DNA of 64,000 nucleotides from Mesorhizobium sp. WSM3862 (GCF_002294985.1 NZ_NSGE01000008.1:62001-126000); one strand, 5' to 3'. Numbered from the stretch's first letter, positions 50,687 through 59,723 are shown. Notes: generated by a model not told the origin, from the letters alone. Made by a program: numbers and translations.

Positions 50687-51694
50687 TCAGCGGATCTGGA
50701 ACCCATGCGCGAGCGGATCGCGATCGTCGACGAAGATCGTATTGTGGCCGATGATCTGCGCCCAGGCGTCGATGCTCGGCTTGATGCCCTTGAACGGACC
50801 GATGTTAGTTTCCACCTCGACGCGGCCCTTGAACACCGTGCCGATCAGGCTCTCCTGACGGAACGTCTCGCCGACCTTCAGGCGGCCCTTGCCATGCAGT
50901 TGCGCCATGCGCGCCGACGTTCCGGTGCCGCCCGGCGATCGGTCGATCGCCTTGTCGCCGTAAAACACCGCGCCGCGGCCGTCGCCATCGCCTGAAGGCC
51001 CGTCGCACCAGATGGCATGATGCACGCCGCGTATCCTGTCATCCTCCGGATGGATTGGATCGCAGTTAGGCGCCAGCGCGTCGCGCAGCCGCCGGCTGAG
51101 CTCGACGATGTCGCTGGCCGACATGCCGTCCAGACCCTGCCAGTTCTGTTGCGGCTGGACCACCGCGTAGAAATTGCCGCCATAGGCGATGTCGACGACG
51201 AGCCGGCCGAGACCAGGTAGATCGACGCCGACATCGGCGGCATGCAGGTAGCTCGCGACGTTGAACATGCGCACGCTTTCGACGAAGGCGCCCGGCTTGT
51301 CATACTCGATGTCGACCCTTCCTGCCGGCGTCTCGATCGAGAGCTTGCCCGGGACGCGCGGCGTGACGAGCCCTTCCTCGAGCGCCGCCGTCACCAGTCC
51401 GATCGTGCCGGCGCCGCACATGGGCAGGCAACCGCTGACCTCGATGAAAATGACGGCGAAATCGCAGTCCTCGCGGTAGGCCGGATAGATGATGGCGCCC
51501 GACATGATGTCGTGTCCGCGCGGCTCGAACATCAGCGCTCGCCTGATCCAGTCATGCTCGCGCATGAACAACTCGCGCCGCTCGGCGATCGGGGTGTGCG
51601 GCAGCAAGGGGCCGCCGCCGGCGACGAGCCGGACCGGATTGCCGCAGGTGTGGGCGTCGATGCAAAAGAAGCTGCGGCGCATGATCTTTCTCAT
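50687..51694 (-). CDS. Proline racemase-family protein (4-hydroxyproline 2-epimerase-like) with altered active site
   Basis: 335 residues, the normal length. The first catalytic cysteine is present (LPMCGAGTIG, Cys93), although the usual CGHG histidine is Ala95. The second catalytic cysteine, expected in DRSPCGTGT, is Gly255 (DRSPGGTGT). Proline racemases and 4-hydroxyproline epimerases need both cysteines, and trans-3-hydroxyproline dehydratases have Thr in the second place. The enzyme could be a dehydratase or a one-base variant, or inactive. It is last in the seven-gene operon and 56 bases after the FAD oxidase. Confidence 0.85.
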   Translation of the reverse strand: MRKIMRRSFFCIDAHTCGNPVRLVAGGGPLLPHTPIAERRELFMREHDWIRRALMFEPRGHDIMSGAIIYPAYREDCDFAVIFIEVSGCLPMCGAGTIGLVTAALEEGLVTPRVPGKLSIETPAGRVDIEYDKPGAFVESVRMFNVASYLHAADVGVDLPGLGRLVVDIAYGGNFYAVVQPQQNWQGLDGMSASDIVELSRRLRDALAPNCDPIHPEDDRIRGVHHAIWCDGPSGDGDGRGAVFYGDKAIDRSPGGTGTSARMAQLHGKGRLKVGETFRQESLIGTVFKGRVEVETNIGPFKGIKPSIDAWAQIIGHNTIFVDDRDPLAHGFQIR

Positions 51695-51750
51695 TTCCCA
51701 TCAAGTGGACGTCGCCATCCGGGCCACGTCCTCACATTGCCCCGCCAGGC

Positions 51751-53082
51751 TCATCCCTCGCGGCCAGCACGCAATTCCTGCAAACGGATCACCGTGTTGA
51801 TGCCCATCCACGCGAACGGCTCGGGAGGAAGCCGCGCGGGTTGCGGTTGATCCGCATATTTGTCGAGCATTTTCGACCGGGTGCCGGTCGCGAGATCCGC
51901 GGCCATCACGCCCGCGAGCGTGCTTTTGACGGTCCCAAGACCGTTCTCGCAGCACGCCGAATAAAGGCCGTCATCGATCTCGCCGAAGGCCGGCACGTGG
52001 TTGCGGCTGAGGCAAAGCCGTCCGGCCCAAACATATTCGAACGGCACATCCTTGAGGTCCGGAAACCTGGCATCGAGTGATGCCCGCTGCTCGGCGGCGA
52101 TGCCGGCCAGGCGCTTCTCGCTGACCCGAACGGGCCAGTCATAGGTGAACCGGGTCCGTATCACGATCCGCGAGAGCCCGTCGCTGGTTATCTTCCGGAC
52201 CGTGGCGCCCATCGGATCGGCCGGCAGCAAGGCCCACCGGTCCTTGCCCGTCGACGTCGCGGTGAAAGGGGCGGTCATCGATGCATAGGTGAAGATGTGC
52301 ATCAGGCGGCTGCGGAAATAACCGAAATCATCGATATGGCCGTTGACGCCGAGGATGATTTTCGGCGCGGTGACGCTTCCGGTGCGCGACACCGCCTTCC
52401 AGGCTCCTCCCGCCCGGGTGAGCTTGAGCACCGGCGAGTGCTCGAAGATGTCGACTTTCGGTGCGAGCCCCGCCGCGAGGCCGCGGATATAGTCGGCGGG
52501 CTGGATCATCACGGCACCGGGCGTGTGGATGCCGCCGAGATAGTAGGACGACCCGGTAATTTCCCGCATGTCGCTCGCGTCGAGGAAGCGATGCCCTTCG
52601 CCGATCGCCTTGAGCGAGCGGCCGTAATTGGCATTGAGCGTCATGCCGCGCTCGGTCGCCGCGGCATTGATCTTGCCCGAAGGATCGAAGGTGCGCGCGG
52701 ACATCCCGTATTCCGCGGCCGCCTCGGCGGCGAAAGCGATCGCGAAGCGGTTCTCGGCGATCTCCGCCTTTGTTTCGGCCTCACCGGCGACGGAATATTC
52801 GCCCGACGACAAATTGTGCGGGGTGTCGATCATATAGCCGGAATTCCGGCCGGCGGGGCCTTTGGCGACCTCTCCGGCTTCCAGCAGGACGATCCTGTCG
52901 CCGGGCCGAAGCTGGACGAGGCGCCGCGCCGCCGAGAGACCGGCGAAGCCACCACCGATGATCAGCCAGTCGGCCTTGATGTCGCCGTCGAGCGTGCGGA
53001 CCGGGAAGCAGCGTTTGCTGATCGCCTCCCAGCCCGAGGTTCCGGAATCGGCCGGAAGACGCTTGACGACGAGGTCGCTCAT
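51751..53082 (-). CDS. DAO-family FAD-dependent amine oxidase
   Basis: 443 residues. FAD motif WLIIGGGFAGLSAARRL, GPAGRNSGYMIDTPHNL, and the C-terminal NGLGTVKSTLAG motif. It is related to gamma-glutamylputrescine oxidase PuuB and to D-hydroxyproline dehydrogenase-like enzymes. Its start overlaps the aldehyde dehydrogenase stop (ATGA). In a hydroxyproline-type pathway it would oxidise the epimerised cyclic amine to a pyrroline; in a polyamine-type pathway it would produce an aldehyde for the dehydrogenase. Confidence 0.85.
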   Translation of the reverse strand: MSDLVVKRLPADSGTSGWEAISKRCFPVRTLDGDIKADWLIIGGGFAGLSAARRLVQLRPGDRIVLLEAGEVAKGPAGRNSGYMIDTPHNLSSGEYSVAGEAETKAEIAENRFAIAFAAEAAAEYGMSARTFDPSGKINAAATERGMTLNANYGRSLKAIGEGHRFLDASDMREITGSSYYLGGIHTPGAVMIQPADYIRGLAAGLAPKVDIFEHSPVLKLTRAGGAWKAVSRTGSVTAPKIILGVNGHIDDFGYFRSRLMHIFTYASMTAPFTATSTGKDRWALLPADPMGATVRKITSDGLSRIVIRTRFTYDWPVRVSEKRLAGIAAEQRASLDARFPDLKDVPFEYVWAGRLCLSRNHVPAFGEIDDGLYSACCENGLGTVKSTLAGVMAADLATGTRSKMLDKYADQPQPARLPPEPFAWMGINTVIRLQELRAGREG

Positions 53083-54596
53083 CTGACGGTCTCGTCAACC
53101 GAGCGATCCGAGACGTCGATCCAGACCGTCTTCAATTCGCAGTAGTTGTCGTGGGCGAAGACCGACTTGTCGCGTCCGCCGAAACCGGATTCCTTGTAGC
53201 CGCCGAACGGCGTGCTCGCGTCGCCTTCGCCGAAGCAGTTCACGGTGACGACGCCGGCGCGGATTTCGCGCGAAAGCTTGATCGCCTTGCGCAGGCTCCC
53301 CGTATAGACGGACGCGGTCAGGCCGTAATTGGTGTCGTTGGCGAGCGCGATCGCCTCGGCCAGCGAATTGAACGTCGTCACCGACAGGACCGGCCCGAAA
53401 ATCTCCTCCTGGAACAGGCGGCTGGCCGGCGTGACACCGTCAAAGACGGTCGGCTCGACATAGGCGCCCTTATGCGTGGCGCCGCCATGGGCGAGGGCGA
53501 GCTTTTCGGTTTTGGCATCGGCGAGAAAGGATTTCACCTTCTCGAAATGGCTCTTGCTGACCAGCGCGCCGATGCGGTTTTCAGGGTCGAGCGGATCGCC
53601 GGTCTTCCATTCGCGCATGTAGGCGCCGATCCGCTCAAGCAACTCGTCCTTGATCTTGGCGTCGACGATGAGCCGCGAGGTGGCCGAGCAGTTCTCGCCC
53701 ATGTTCCAGAACGCGCCGTTGACCACCTGTTCGGCGACGAGGTCGAGGTCTTCGGCGTCGTCGAGAACCACGGCCGGGTTCTTGCCGCCGCATTCCAGCA
53801 CGACGCGCTTGAGGTTGGAGTCGGCCGCGTAGCGCAGGAAGCGCCGGCCGGTCGGCGTCGAGCCGGTGAATGCCACCATGTCGACGCCCATATGCATGCC
53901 GATCGGCTCGCCGGCCTCCTTGCCGCCGCCCGGCACGACATTGAAGACGCCGGCCGGGATGCCGGCCTCATGAGCGAGCTCCGCGACACGCAGCGTGGTC
54001 AGCGTCGTCTCCTGGGCAGGCTTGACGATGACCGAGCACCCGGCCGCAAGCGCCGGGCCGATCTTCCAGGCCAGCATCAGCAGCGGAAAGTTCCACGGCA
54101 GGACGCAGCCGACGACGCCGACCGGCTCGCGCACGACCATGGTCAGCGCCTTCGAGCCAACGGGCGCGGTGTTGTCGTAGAGCTTGTCGATCAGCTCGGC
54201 ATGCCAGCGGATGGTATGGATCGTGTCCGGCACATCGACGGTCTGGCATTCGCGGATCGGCTTGCCGCTGTCGAGGCTTTCCATGACCGCGAGCTCGTGG
54301 CGGTTGCGCTCCAGGAGCTTGGCGAATTTGAGCAGGACGGTCTTGCGCTCGCCAGGCGCGAGATGCTGCCAGCGGCCGTCGTCGAAGGCCTGCCTGGCCT
54401 TGGCCACGGCGAAGTCGACATCGCTGGCGTCGCAAGCCGCGATGTCGGCAAGCACCTCGCCGGTCGCCGGATTGGTCGTTCTGAAGGTCTTGCCGGAATT
54501 CGCCGGGCGGAAGCCTCCGTCGATGAAGGCATTGGTCGGGAATTGAATCTCGGCGGCGAGCGCCTTGTATTCGGCGGCGGTCAAAGGCTCATGCAT
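53079..54596 (-). CDS. NAD(P)-dependent aldehyde dehydrogenase
   Basis: 505 residues. The catalytic glutamate is Glu268 in LECGGKNP and the nucleophile Cys303 in GENCSATSR; the cofactor motif is FTGSTPTG. The sequence resembles PuuC/betaine-aldehyde dehydrogenases, so it probably acts on an amino- or oxo-aldehyde such as alpha-ketoglutarate semialdehyde. It overlaps the DapA-like gene by 16 bases and the FAD oxidase by four, so the three are translationally coupled. Confidence 0.9.
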   Translation of the reverse strand: MHEPLTAAEYKALAAEIQFPTNAFIDGGFRPANSGKTFRTTNPATGEVLADIAACDASDVDFAVAKARQAFDDGRWQHLAPGERKTVLLKFAKLLERNRHELAVMESLDSGKPIRECQTVDVPDTIHTIRWHAELIDKLYDNTAPVGSKALTMVVREPVGVVGCVLPWNFPLLMLAWKIGPALAAGCSVIVKPAQETTLTTLRVAELAHEAGIPAGVFNVVPGGGKEAGEPIGMHMGVDMVAFTGSTPTGRRFLRYAADSNLKRVVLECGGKNPAVVLDDAEDLDLVAEQVVNGAFWNMGENCSATSRLIVDAKIKDELLERIGAYMREWKTGDPLDPENRIGALVSKSHFEKVKSFLADAKTEKLALAHGGATHKGAYVEPTVFDGVTPASRLFQEEIFGPVLSVTTFNSLAEAIALANDTNYGLTASVYTGSLRKAIKLSREIRAGVVTVNCFGEGDASTPFGGYKESGFGGRDKSVFAHDNYCELKTVWIDVSDRSVDETVR

Positions 54597-55501
54597 TGGT
54601 TTGCTCCCGACGTGATCTGGGCGACCGTCCGCTTCAGCGTGGCGACGACAGTCTGGAGGGATCGCTTTTCTTCCGAATTGAGAGGCCGCAGCGGAGCGCG
54701 CACGCCGCCTGCCTTCAGGCCGATCAACTCGCATCCATGCTTGATCGACTGGACGAACTTGCCGCATTCGAGAAAGTCCATCAGCGGCAGCATCGCGCTC
54801 ATGATGGCGCGGCCCTTGTCGAAGTTCTTTTCGAGCACGCAGGCCTCGTAGAGCGCGACGTGCTCGCGCGGCAGGAAGTTCGAGCCGGCGCAGACCCAGC
54901 TCCTGGCGCCCCAGGCGAAGAATTCCAGCGCCTGGTCGTCCCAGCCGCAGGAAAGCGAGATGTGCGGGAACTTGCGGGCAAGCCGGTGCAAATTGCCCAT
55001 TTCGCCGGAGCTTTCCTTGATGGCGACGACGTTGCGGGATTTGCCGACGCGGGAGAAATACTCCTCGCCCATCATCACGCCCATGCGGGCCGGATAGTTG
55101 TAGAGCATGATCGGAAGGTTGGCCGCGCGGTCGACGGTGAGCGCATGAACCGCGTTCTCGCGCTCCGTCGGCAAGGCATATGGCGGCGACGAGACGAGGA
55201 TCGCGTCGGCGCCGATCTCCTTCGCCGCCTTGGCATATTCGACCGAATCTTCGGTCCTGGTAGCGCCTGTGCCGACGACCAGCGGAAGGCGGGTGCCGAT
55301 CACCTGCTTGGCATAAGCACCGAGCTCGAAGCGCTCCTGGGCGCTTTGGGCATAATATTCACCGGTCGATCCACCAACGATGATGCCGTGCACCTTGGCT
55401 TCGATGAGCGACTCCAGAACATCCGCGAAAGCGGCGTCGTCGATCCGCCCGTCGGGGCCGAGCGGCGTGATCGCCGGTGTATAGATGCCTTCGAATTTCA
55501 A
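54581..55501 (-). CDS. DapA-like class I aldolase/lyase
   Basis: 306 residues, DHDPS/NAL superfamily. The Schiff-base lysine is Lys162 in VVAIKESSGE, the tyrosine is in LYNYPARMG (Tyr136), and GGSTGE (43-48) binds the carboxylate. In hydroxyproline catabolism a homologue is 1-pyrroline-4-hydroxy-2-carboxylate deaminase, giving alpha-ketoglutarate semialdehyde for the adjacent aldehyde dehydrogenase. DapA itself is unlikely because of the operon context. The start at 55501 is preceded by a weak ribosome binding site. Confidence 0.85.
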   Translation of the reverse strand: MKFEGIYTPAITPLGPDGRIDDAAFADVLESLIEAKVHGIIVGGSTGEYYAQSAQERFELGAYAKQVIGTRLPLVVGTGATRTEDSVEYAKAAKEIGADAILVSSPPYALPTERENAVHALTVDRAANLPIMLYNYPARMGVMMGEEYFSRVGKSRNVVAIKESSGEMGNLHRLARKFPHISLSCGWDDQALEFFAWGARSWVCAGSNFLPREHVALYEACVLEKNFDKGRAIMSAMLPLMDFLECGKFVQSIKHGCELIGLKAGGVRAPLRPLNSEEKRSLQTVVATLKRTVAQITSGANQCMSL

Positions 55502-55610
55502 GATAATTCTCCATCAATGGAGTGGCGATTTCGATCAATAGGCTGTTCGGCAAAACAGGGGCGTTTGCGAACGCTCGCGTCGTCGCTTTCCGAGAACGCA
55601 ATTGCGTACC

Positions 55611-56651
55611 TCACGCGACGGCCCCGGATGAAAGAGCCGCCGTGATCTGCCGCAGCGAAATCAATCCGAGCGGCCGGCCGCCGTCGCCTGTGACGAAGGC
55701 TGAATCATAGGAGGAGTTCGTCAGTTCCTTGGCAGCGGTCTCGAGCGTCAAGCCGGACTTCAGCTTCGGCAGCGATCTGCTCTCGGATTGCAGGAGGGAT
55801 TCCATGATGGCATCGACCTTGATGAAGCGGCCGCGATTGACGTCCTTGACAAACCGCTCGATGTAATCGTCCGCAGGGCGCAACAGGATGTCCTGGCTAT
55901 CGCCCTGCTGGATGATCGAGCCATCGCGCAAGATGACGATCTGGTCGCCGAGCCTCAGCGCCTCATCGAGATCGTGGGTGATGAAGACGATGGTCTTTTC
56001 CAACTCGGTCTGCAGTTCGAGAAGCATGGTCTGCATGTCGGTCCGGATCAGCGGATCGAGAGCCGAGTAGGCTTCGTCCATCAGCAGGATCGAGGCATTG
56101 TTGCTCAGCGCGCGCGCAAGTCCGACGCGCTGTTGCATGCCGCCAGACAGTTCGTTCGGATAGCGCGTCTCGAATCCGGAAAGCCCCACGCGATCGATCC
56201 AGCCCATGGCCGTATCGCGGCTCTTGGCCGCTTCGACACCGCGCACCTCCAGGCCGAACGTTACGTTGTCGATGACGGTCCTGTGCGGCAGGAGTCCAAA
56301 CCTCTGGAACACCATCGCTGTGTGATTGCGTCGGAACTCCCGCAGCTCCAGCTCGGACATATCGAGGACGTTACGCCCATCGATCATGATCGAGCCGGAC
56401 GTCGGCTCGATAAGGCGGTTGATGTGCCGGATCAGCGTCGACTTGCCCGAGCCCGACAGCCCCATGACGACCTGGATCTTTCCGGCCGGCATGGAGATGT
56501 TGATATTATTCAAACCCAGGATTTGTCCGTGCACCTTTGCCAGTTCGGCCTTGGTCATGCCGCTGCGGACCGCGTCGACATGTTGCGCCGGCGACTTTCC
56601 GAATATCTTGTAGAGGTCACGGATTTCGATTGACGCGTTGTTGCTAGTCAT
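55611..56651 (-). CDS. Betaine-type ABC transporter ATP-binding protein (ProV-like)
   Basis: 346 residues. Walker A is GLSGSGKST, the signature motif NELSGGMQQRV and Walker B ILLMDEAYSALD. The N-terminal extension with a SGMTKAELAK segment and the C-terminal truncated CBS-like region (SGLTLETAAKELTNSSYDSAFVTGDGGRPLGL) are typical of glycine-betaine/proline importers, where CBS domains sense osmolality or nucleotides. It overlaps the permease stop by eight bases. Confidence 0.92.
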   Translation of the reverse strand: MTSNNASIEIRDLYKIFGKSPAQHVDAVRSGMTKAELAKVHGQILGLNNINISMPAGKIQVVMGLSGSGKSTLIRHINRLIEPTSGSIMIDGRNVLDMSELELREFRRNHTAMVFQRFGLLPHRTVIDNVTFGLEVRGVEAAKSRDTAMGWIDRVGLSGFETRYPNELSGGMQQRVGLARALSNNASILLMDEAYSALDPLIRTDMQTMLLELQTELEKTIVFITHDLDEALRLGDQIVILRDGSIIQQGDSQDILLRPADDYIERFVKDVNRGRFIKVDAIMESLLQSESRSLPKLKSGLTLETAAKELTNSSYDSAFVTGDGGRPLGLISLRQITAALSSGAVA

Positions 56652-57531
56652 GTGCTGCACCCCGGTGCTTCTGCAGGCGATGCCCATAGGCCTGGCTGAT
56701 GCGGTCGAAAATGATCGCGATGCCGACGATGGCAAAGCCGTTGAAGATGCCTTGCGTGAAGTACTGGTTGGCGATGGCTTGCAGAACGTTGAGGCCGAGC
56801 CCCTGCACGCCGATCATCGAGGCGATGACCACCATGCCGAGCGCCATCATGATCGTCTGGTTTATGCCGGCCATGATTGTCGGCATGGCGAGCGGGATCT
56901 GCACTTTCCAGAGCTTTTGCGAGCGCGAGCAGCCATAGGCGTCAGCGGCCTCCAGGACCTCCTTGTCGACCAGGCGGATGCCAAGGTCGGTGAGGCGGAT
57001 GATCGGCGGGATGGCGTAGATCACCACCGCGATGAACCCCGGCACACGGCCTATGCCGAGCAGCATGACGACCGGAATGAGATAGACGAAAGGTGGCATC
57101 GTCTGCATGACGTCGAGCACCGTCTGCATGACCCCGCCAACGCGCTTGTAGCGGTTCATCAGGATGCCGAGCGGGATGCCGATGGCGATGGCGAAGATGG
57201 TCGAGGTGAAGACAAGCGAAATCGTCTTCATCGCATCTTGCCACAGGCCAAGAAGGCCGATGGCGATGAGCGTACCGACGACGGCGGCGACCACGGCCCA
57301 GCGCCGTGCCGCAAACCAGGCGATGACGGCCAGGGCGATCACGACCAGGGGCCAAGGCGCGTTCGAGATGGTGCTTTCGAAGAAGATGAGGACGCGCTGC
57401 AGCGGATAGAAGAAATCCTCGATCGATTGACCGTAGCCGCGCGTCAGCGCTTTCAAAGCGCCGTCGATGGCCCGCTTGACCGCAAGCAGGAACTCAGGGT
57501 CGAGTTGAGGGAATCTGAAAAGCCAATCCAT
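56644..57531 (-). CDS. Betaine-type ABC transporter permease (ProW-like)
   Basis: 295 residues with about seven membrane spans. The ProW/OpuAB core includes GIPLGILMNRYKRVGGVMQTVLDVMQTMPPFVYLIP and the coupling loop EAADAYGCSRSQKLWKVQIPLAMPTIMAGINQ. Separated by 146 bases from the binding protein gene, with an intercistronic hairpin in that gap. It works with the ATPase and binding protein to import a quaternary amine. Confidence 0.92.
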   Translation of the reverse strand: MDWLFRFPQLDPEFLLAVKRAIDGALKALTRGYGQSIEDFFYPLQRVLIFFESTISNAPWPLVVIALAVIAWFAARRWAVVAAVVGTLIAIGLLGLWQDAMKTISLVFTSTIFAIAIGIPLGILMNRYKRVGGVMQTVLDVMQTMPPFVYLIPVVMLLGIGRVPGFIAVVIYAIPPIIRLTDLGIRLVDKEVLEAADAYGCSRSQKLWKVQIPLAMPTIMAGINQTIMMALGMVVIASMIGVQGLGLNVLQAIANQYFTQGIFNGFAIVGIAIIFDRISQAYGHRLQKHRGAAHD

Positions 57532-57630
57532 GTCGCGATGCCCTATTGTGAGTGCGCCATAGGCGACACATTGCCGGCCACGGGCGGAGAGCAGGGAACG
57601 AAGGCTACGCCGACAGACCGAGCCGCATCG

Positions 57631-57656
57631 GAGGCCTTGAGAATCCTCAAAGCCTC
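57631..57656 (-). promoter_or_regulatory. Intercistronic hairpin after the binding-protein gene
   Basis: On the minus strand an 11-bp stem, GAGGCTTTGAG and CTCAAGGCCTC, closes a GATT loop. It is complete only on that strand, where the sixth pair is a U-G wobble in RNA. No U-run follows, so it is more likely an mRNA stabiliser or processing site that keeps binding-protein mRNA abundant than a full terminator. Confidence 0.6.
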
Positions 57657-57677
57657 CACTTTGCTCGGTTGCCGGAT

Positions 57678-58670
57678 TTAGAGCGCGGCCTTGACCTTTT
57701 CGGCGACGTCAGCCGGGACCCACTTGGTCCAGACTTCCGGCATGTTCTTGATGAACCACTTGGCGCCGTCCTCGCCGTTGGCCTGGTTGTCGGTCATCCA
57801 CAGCATCACCTTGCCGACTTCGGCCTGGGTCCAGCTGCGCTTGGCGAAATAGTCCTTGACCGGACCGACGTCGCCACGCGAGGTGAACTTGCTGCTGGCC
57901 AGCGTCACCATCTCAGCCTGTTTCCAGTAGTTCGGCTTCGGATCGGGGCAGTCCTGCTTGGAGGTGCAACGCGCCCACTCGGCATCGTCGTGAGCCATTT
58001 CGAGGCGCACCATTGGATACTTCACCAGCAGCGATGTCGGCGCCCAATATTGCGCGAGAAATCCCTGCTTCTGTTCATAGGCCTTGGAGATCACGCCATC
58101 GAGCGCTGCAGCCGAGCCCGTTGGGACCAGCTCGAAGCCCTTCTTGTCACCCTCGATGGCCTTATAGAGCTGCGCCGTCACGACCGTGTCGCCCCAGCCC
58201 TGTGGCCCCTGGATAACGCCACCCTTGGAAGGGTCTTCCGGAGCCGGGAACAGCTCAGGATGCTTCATGGCGTCGTCGACGGTCTTGATGTCGGGATGCG
58301 CGTCAGCGACGTATTTGGGAATGTACCAGCCGGAAACCTGTCCGTCGCTGATCGCGGTCCCGATCTGGCTGATCCGCCCCTCGGCGGCGCCCTTGGTATA
58401 GACGTCACCAAGCAGGCTTGGCGTCGATTCCGAAGAGATATCCGGCTGGCCCTTCTCGATCATCGCGGTGATCGTCGGCACGGTGTCGCCAGCAACCGTC
58501 GTGGCGTTGCAGCCATAGCCGTTCTTCAGGATGAACTGGTCGACATTGGACATGGCCTCGGCCGACTGCCAGCTGAAGACCGCCAAAGTAATGTCGCCGC
58601 AGGCTGCGTGTGCGGCTCCGGCGCTCAGCAGAGCCCCCAGGGCAACGGCGGGAAAGAGCAATTGTCTCAT
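57678..58670 (-). CDS. Betaine-type substrate-binding protein (ProX/OpuAC)
   Basis: 330 residues. Signal peptide MRQLLFPAVALGALLSAGAAHA, then an OpuAC-type domain with ITLAVFSWQSAEAMSNVDQFILK and many tryptophans and tyrosines (GWYIPKY, YWAPTS, WGDTVV) that could form the aromatic cage for a quaternary amine. It is the first gene of the operon that continues with permease, ATPase and four enzymes. The start follows an AGGAGA ribosome binding site. Confidence 0.9.
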   Translation of the reverse strand: MRQLLFPAVALGALLSAGAAHAACGDITLAVFSWQSAEAMSNVDQFILKNGYGCNATTVAGDTVPTITAMIEKGQPDISSESTPSLLGDVYTKGAAEGRISQIGTAISDGQVSGWYIPKYVADAHPDIKTVDDAMKHPELFPAPEDPSKGGVIQGPQGWGDTVVTAQLYKAIEGDKKGFELVPTGSAAALDGVISKAYEQKQGFLAQYWAPTSLLVKYPMVRLEMAHDDAEWARCTSKQDCPDPKPNYWKQAEMVTLASSKFTSRGDVGPVKDYFAKRSWTQAEVGKVMLWMTDNQANGEDGAKWFIKNMPEVWTKWVPADVAEKVKAAL

Positions 58671-58950
58671 TGTGTTCTCCTCACTTTTTCGCGTGGCTTA
58701 TTGATGAACCGACACCGAACCCACGCCGCCCGGCGAAACTGAGCCTGCGACTAGCAGGTGATGCAAAACGGCGGTCTCATCGTCTCCCCATTGCTCGGTA
58801 GATCGCGATGTCCCCGCCTGCTTCCGGCTGCGGAGGCGCCACTGAGGCCTTCGGCCGACACTTTGTGCGGCAGATCGGTAATGAAACCGGAGTTGTGGCC
58901 TGCAGGTCCGGCGCATTCGATGGGGCGCAAAATTGCACACGGGCGCGCCA

Positions 58951-58981
58951 GAGTCAACGAATTGTATTATCTGCGTACACA
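58951..58981. promoter_or_regulatory. GntR-type operator with -35 element, importer operon copy
   Basis: A 31-base block that matches 60484-60514 at 27 positions. On the minus strand it reads TGTGTACGCAG, then ATAATACAATTCG and GTTGACTC. The inverted half sites TGTGTAC/ATACAA are of the FadR/GntR kind and TTGACT is a good -35 hexamer. It lies 281 bases upstream of the binding-protein start, beyond which no gene is intact. Confidence 0.6.
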
Positions 58982-59079
58982 GATTTTATAATCACATAAC
59001 ACATAGCCTGCCGAAGACCGTTCACCGGGCGTGTCGTCGGAGGCCGCACGCCTCTTCCAGGGACTTGTCGTGCCGTCCT

Positions 59080-59675
59080 TGCGCTCGTCGCTCGCAACTC
59101 ACACTGGCTGGCGCCGCAGCTCTATCATTTTCAGGGGGATCATCCGGATATCAGGATCAGGGTCGTAGCCATCGACAGGGGCATCGAACCCGATCAGGAC
59201 ATAAAGGTCACCGTCTGAGTCCGGCCTCGAGACTTTCAGGACCCCAACAGCTGGTTCGTCTGCGACGAAGTGATCTCCCCGGTCTGCTCGCCAAGCTACC
59301 TTTCGGCTCATGCCGAGCTGCGCACGGTCGACGATCTCGGCCGTCACCGGTTGCTCCATTCGTCCGACGCCTACCGCAAGCGCATGGCTGGCCCGAATGG
59401 GTGGAACTGGCGGGAGGCGATGGCGCCGGGATCAAACCCCACATCGTCTTCTACGACCATCAGCTAACGCTGCAGGCGGCGCTTGCCGGCGAGGGGATCG
59501 CGCTGGGTTCGTCGCTGACGGCTCACTATCTTCTCAGCAACAAGCTTCTCGTGCGGCCGCTGCGGTCGGAGATAAGAACCGACAGAGCCTTCTTCCTGCT
59601 GACGAATGATCGTACGGGCCAAGGCCGAAAATCGCCGAGCTTGTGGAAGGCTTCGCTGCCGGCACCGGGCCCGGC
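59080..59675 (+). pseudogene. LysR-type regulator pseudogene
   Basis: The frame from about 59086 reads NSHWLAPQLYHFQGDHPDIR, a LysR substrate-domain start, interrupted by TGA at 59216-59218. The same frame continues DEVISPVCSPSYLSAHAELR to a stop at 59465, but at about 59425 the homology moves to another frame (PHIVFYDHQLTLQAALAGEG) and again near 59620. The N-terminal HTH is missing. It occupies most of the 1053-base gap between the importer operon and the GntR gene. Confidence 0.78.
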
Positions 59676-59723
59676 AGCAGGCGTTCTTCCTATCCCGGCC
59701 GCAGTCGCTTTCCTAAGCGGCCG

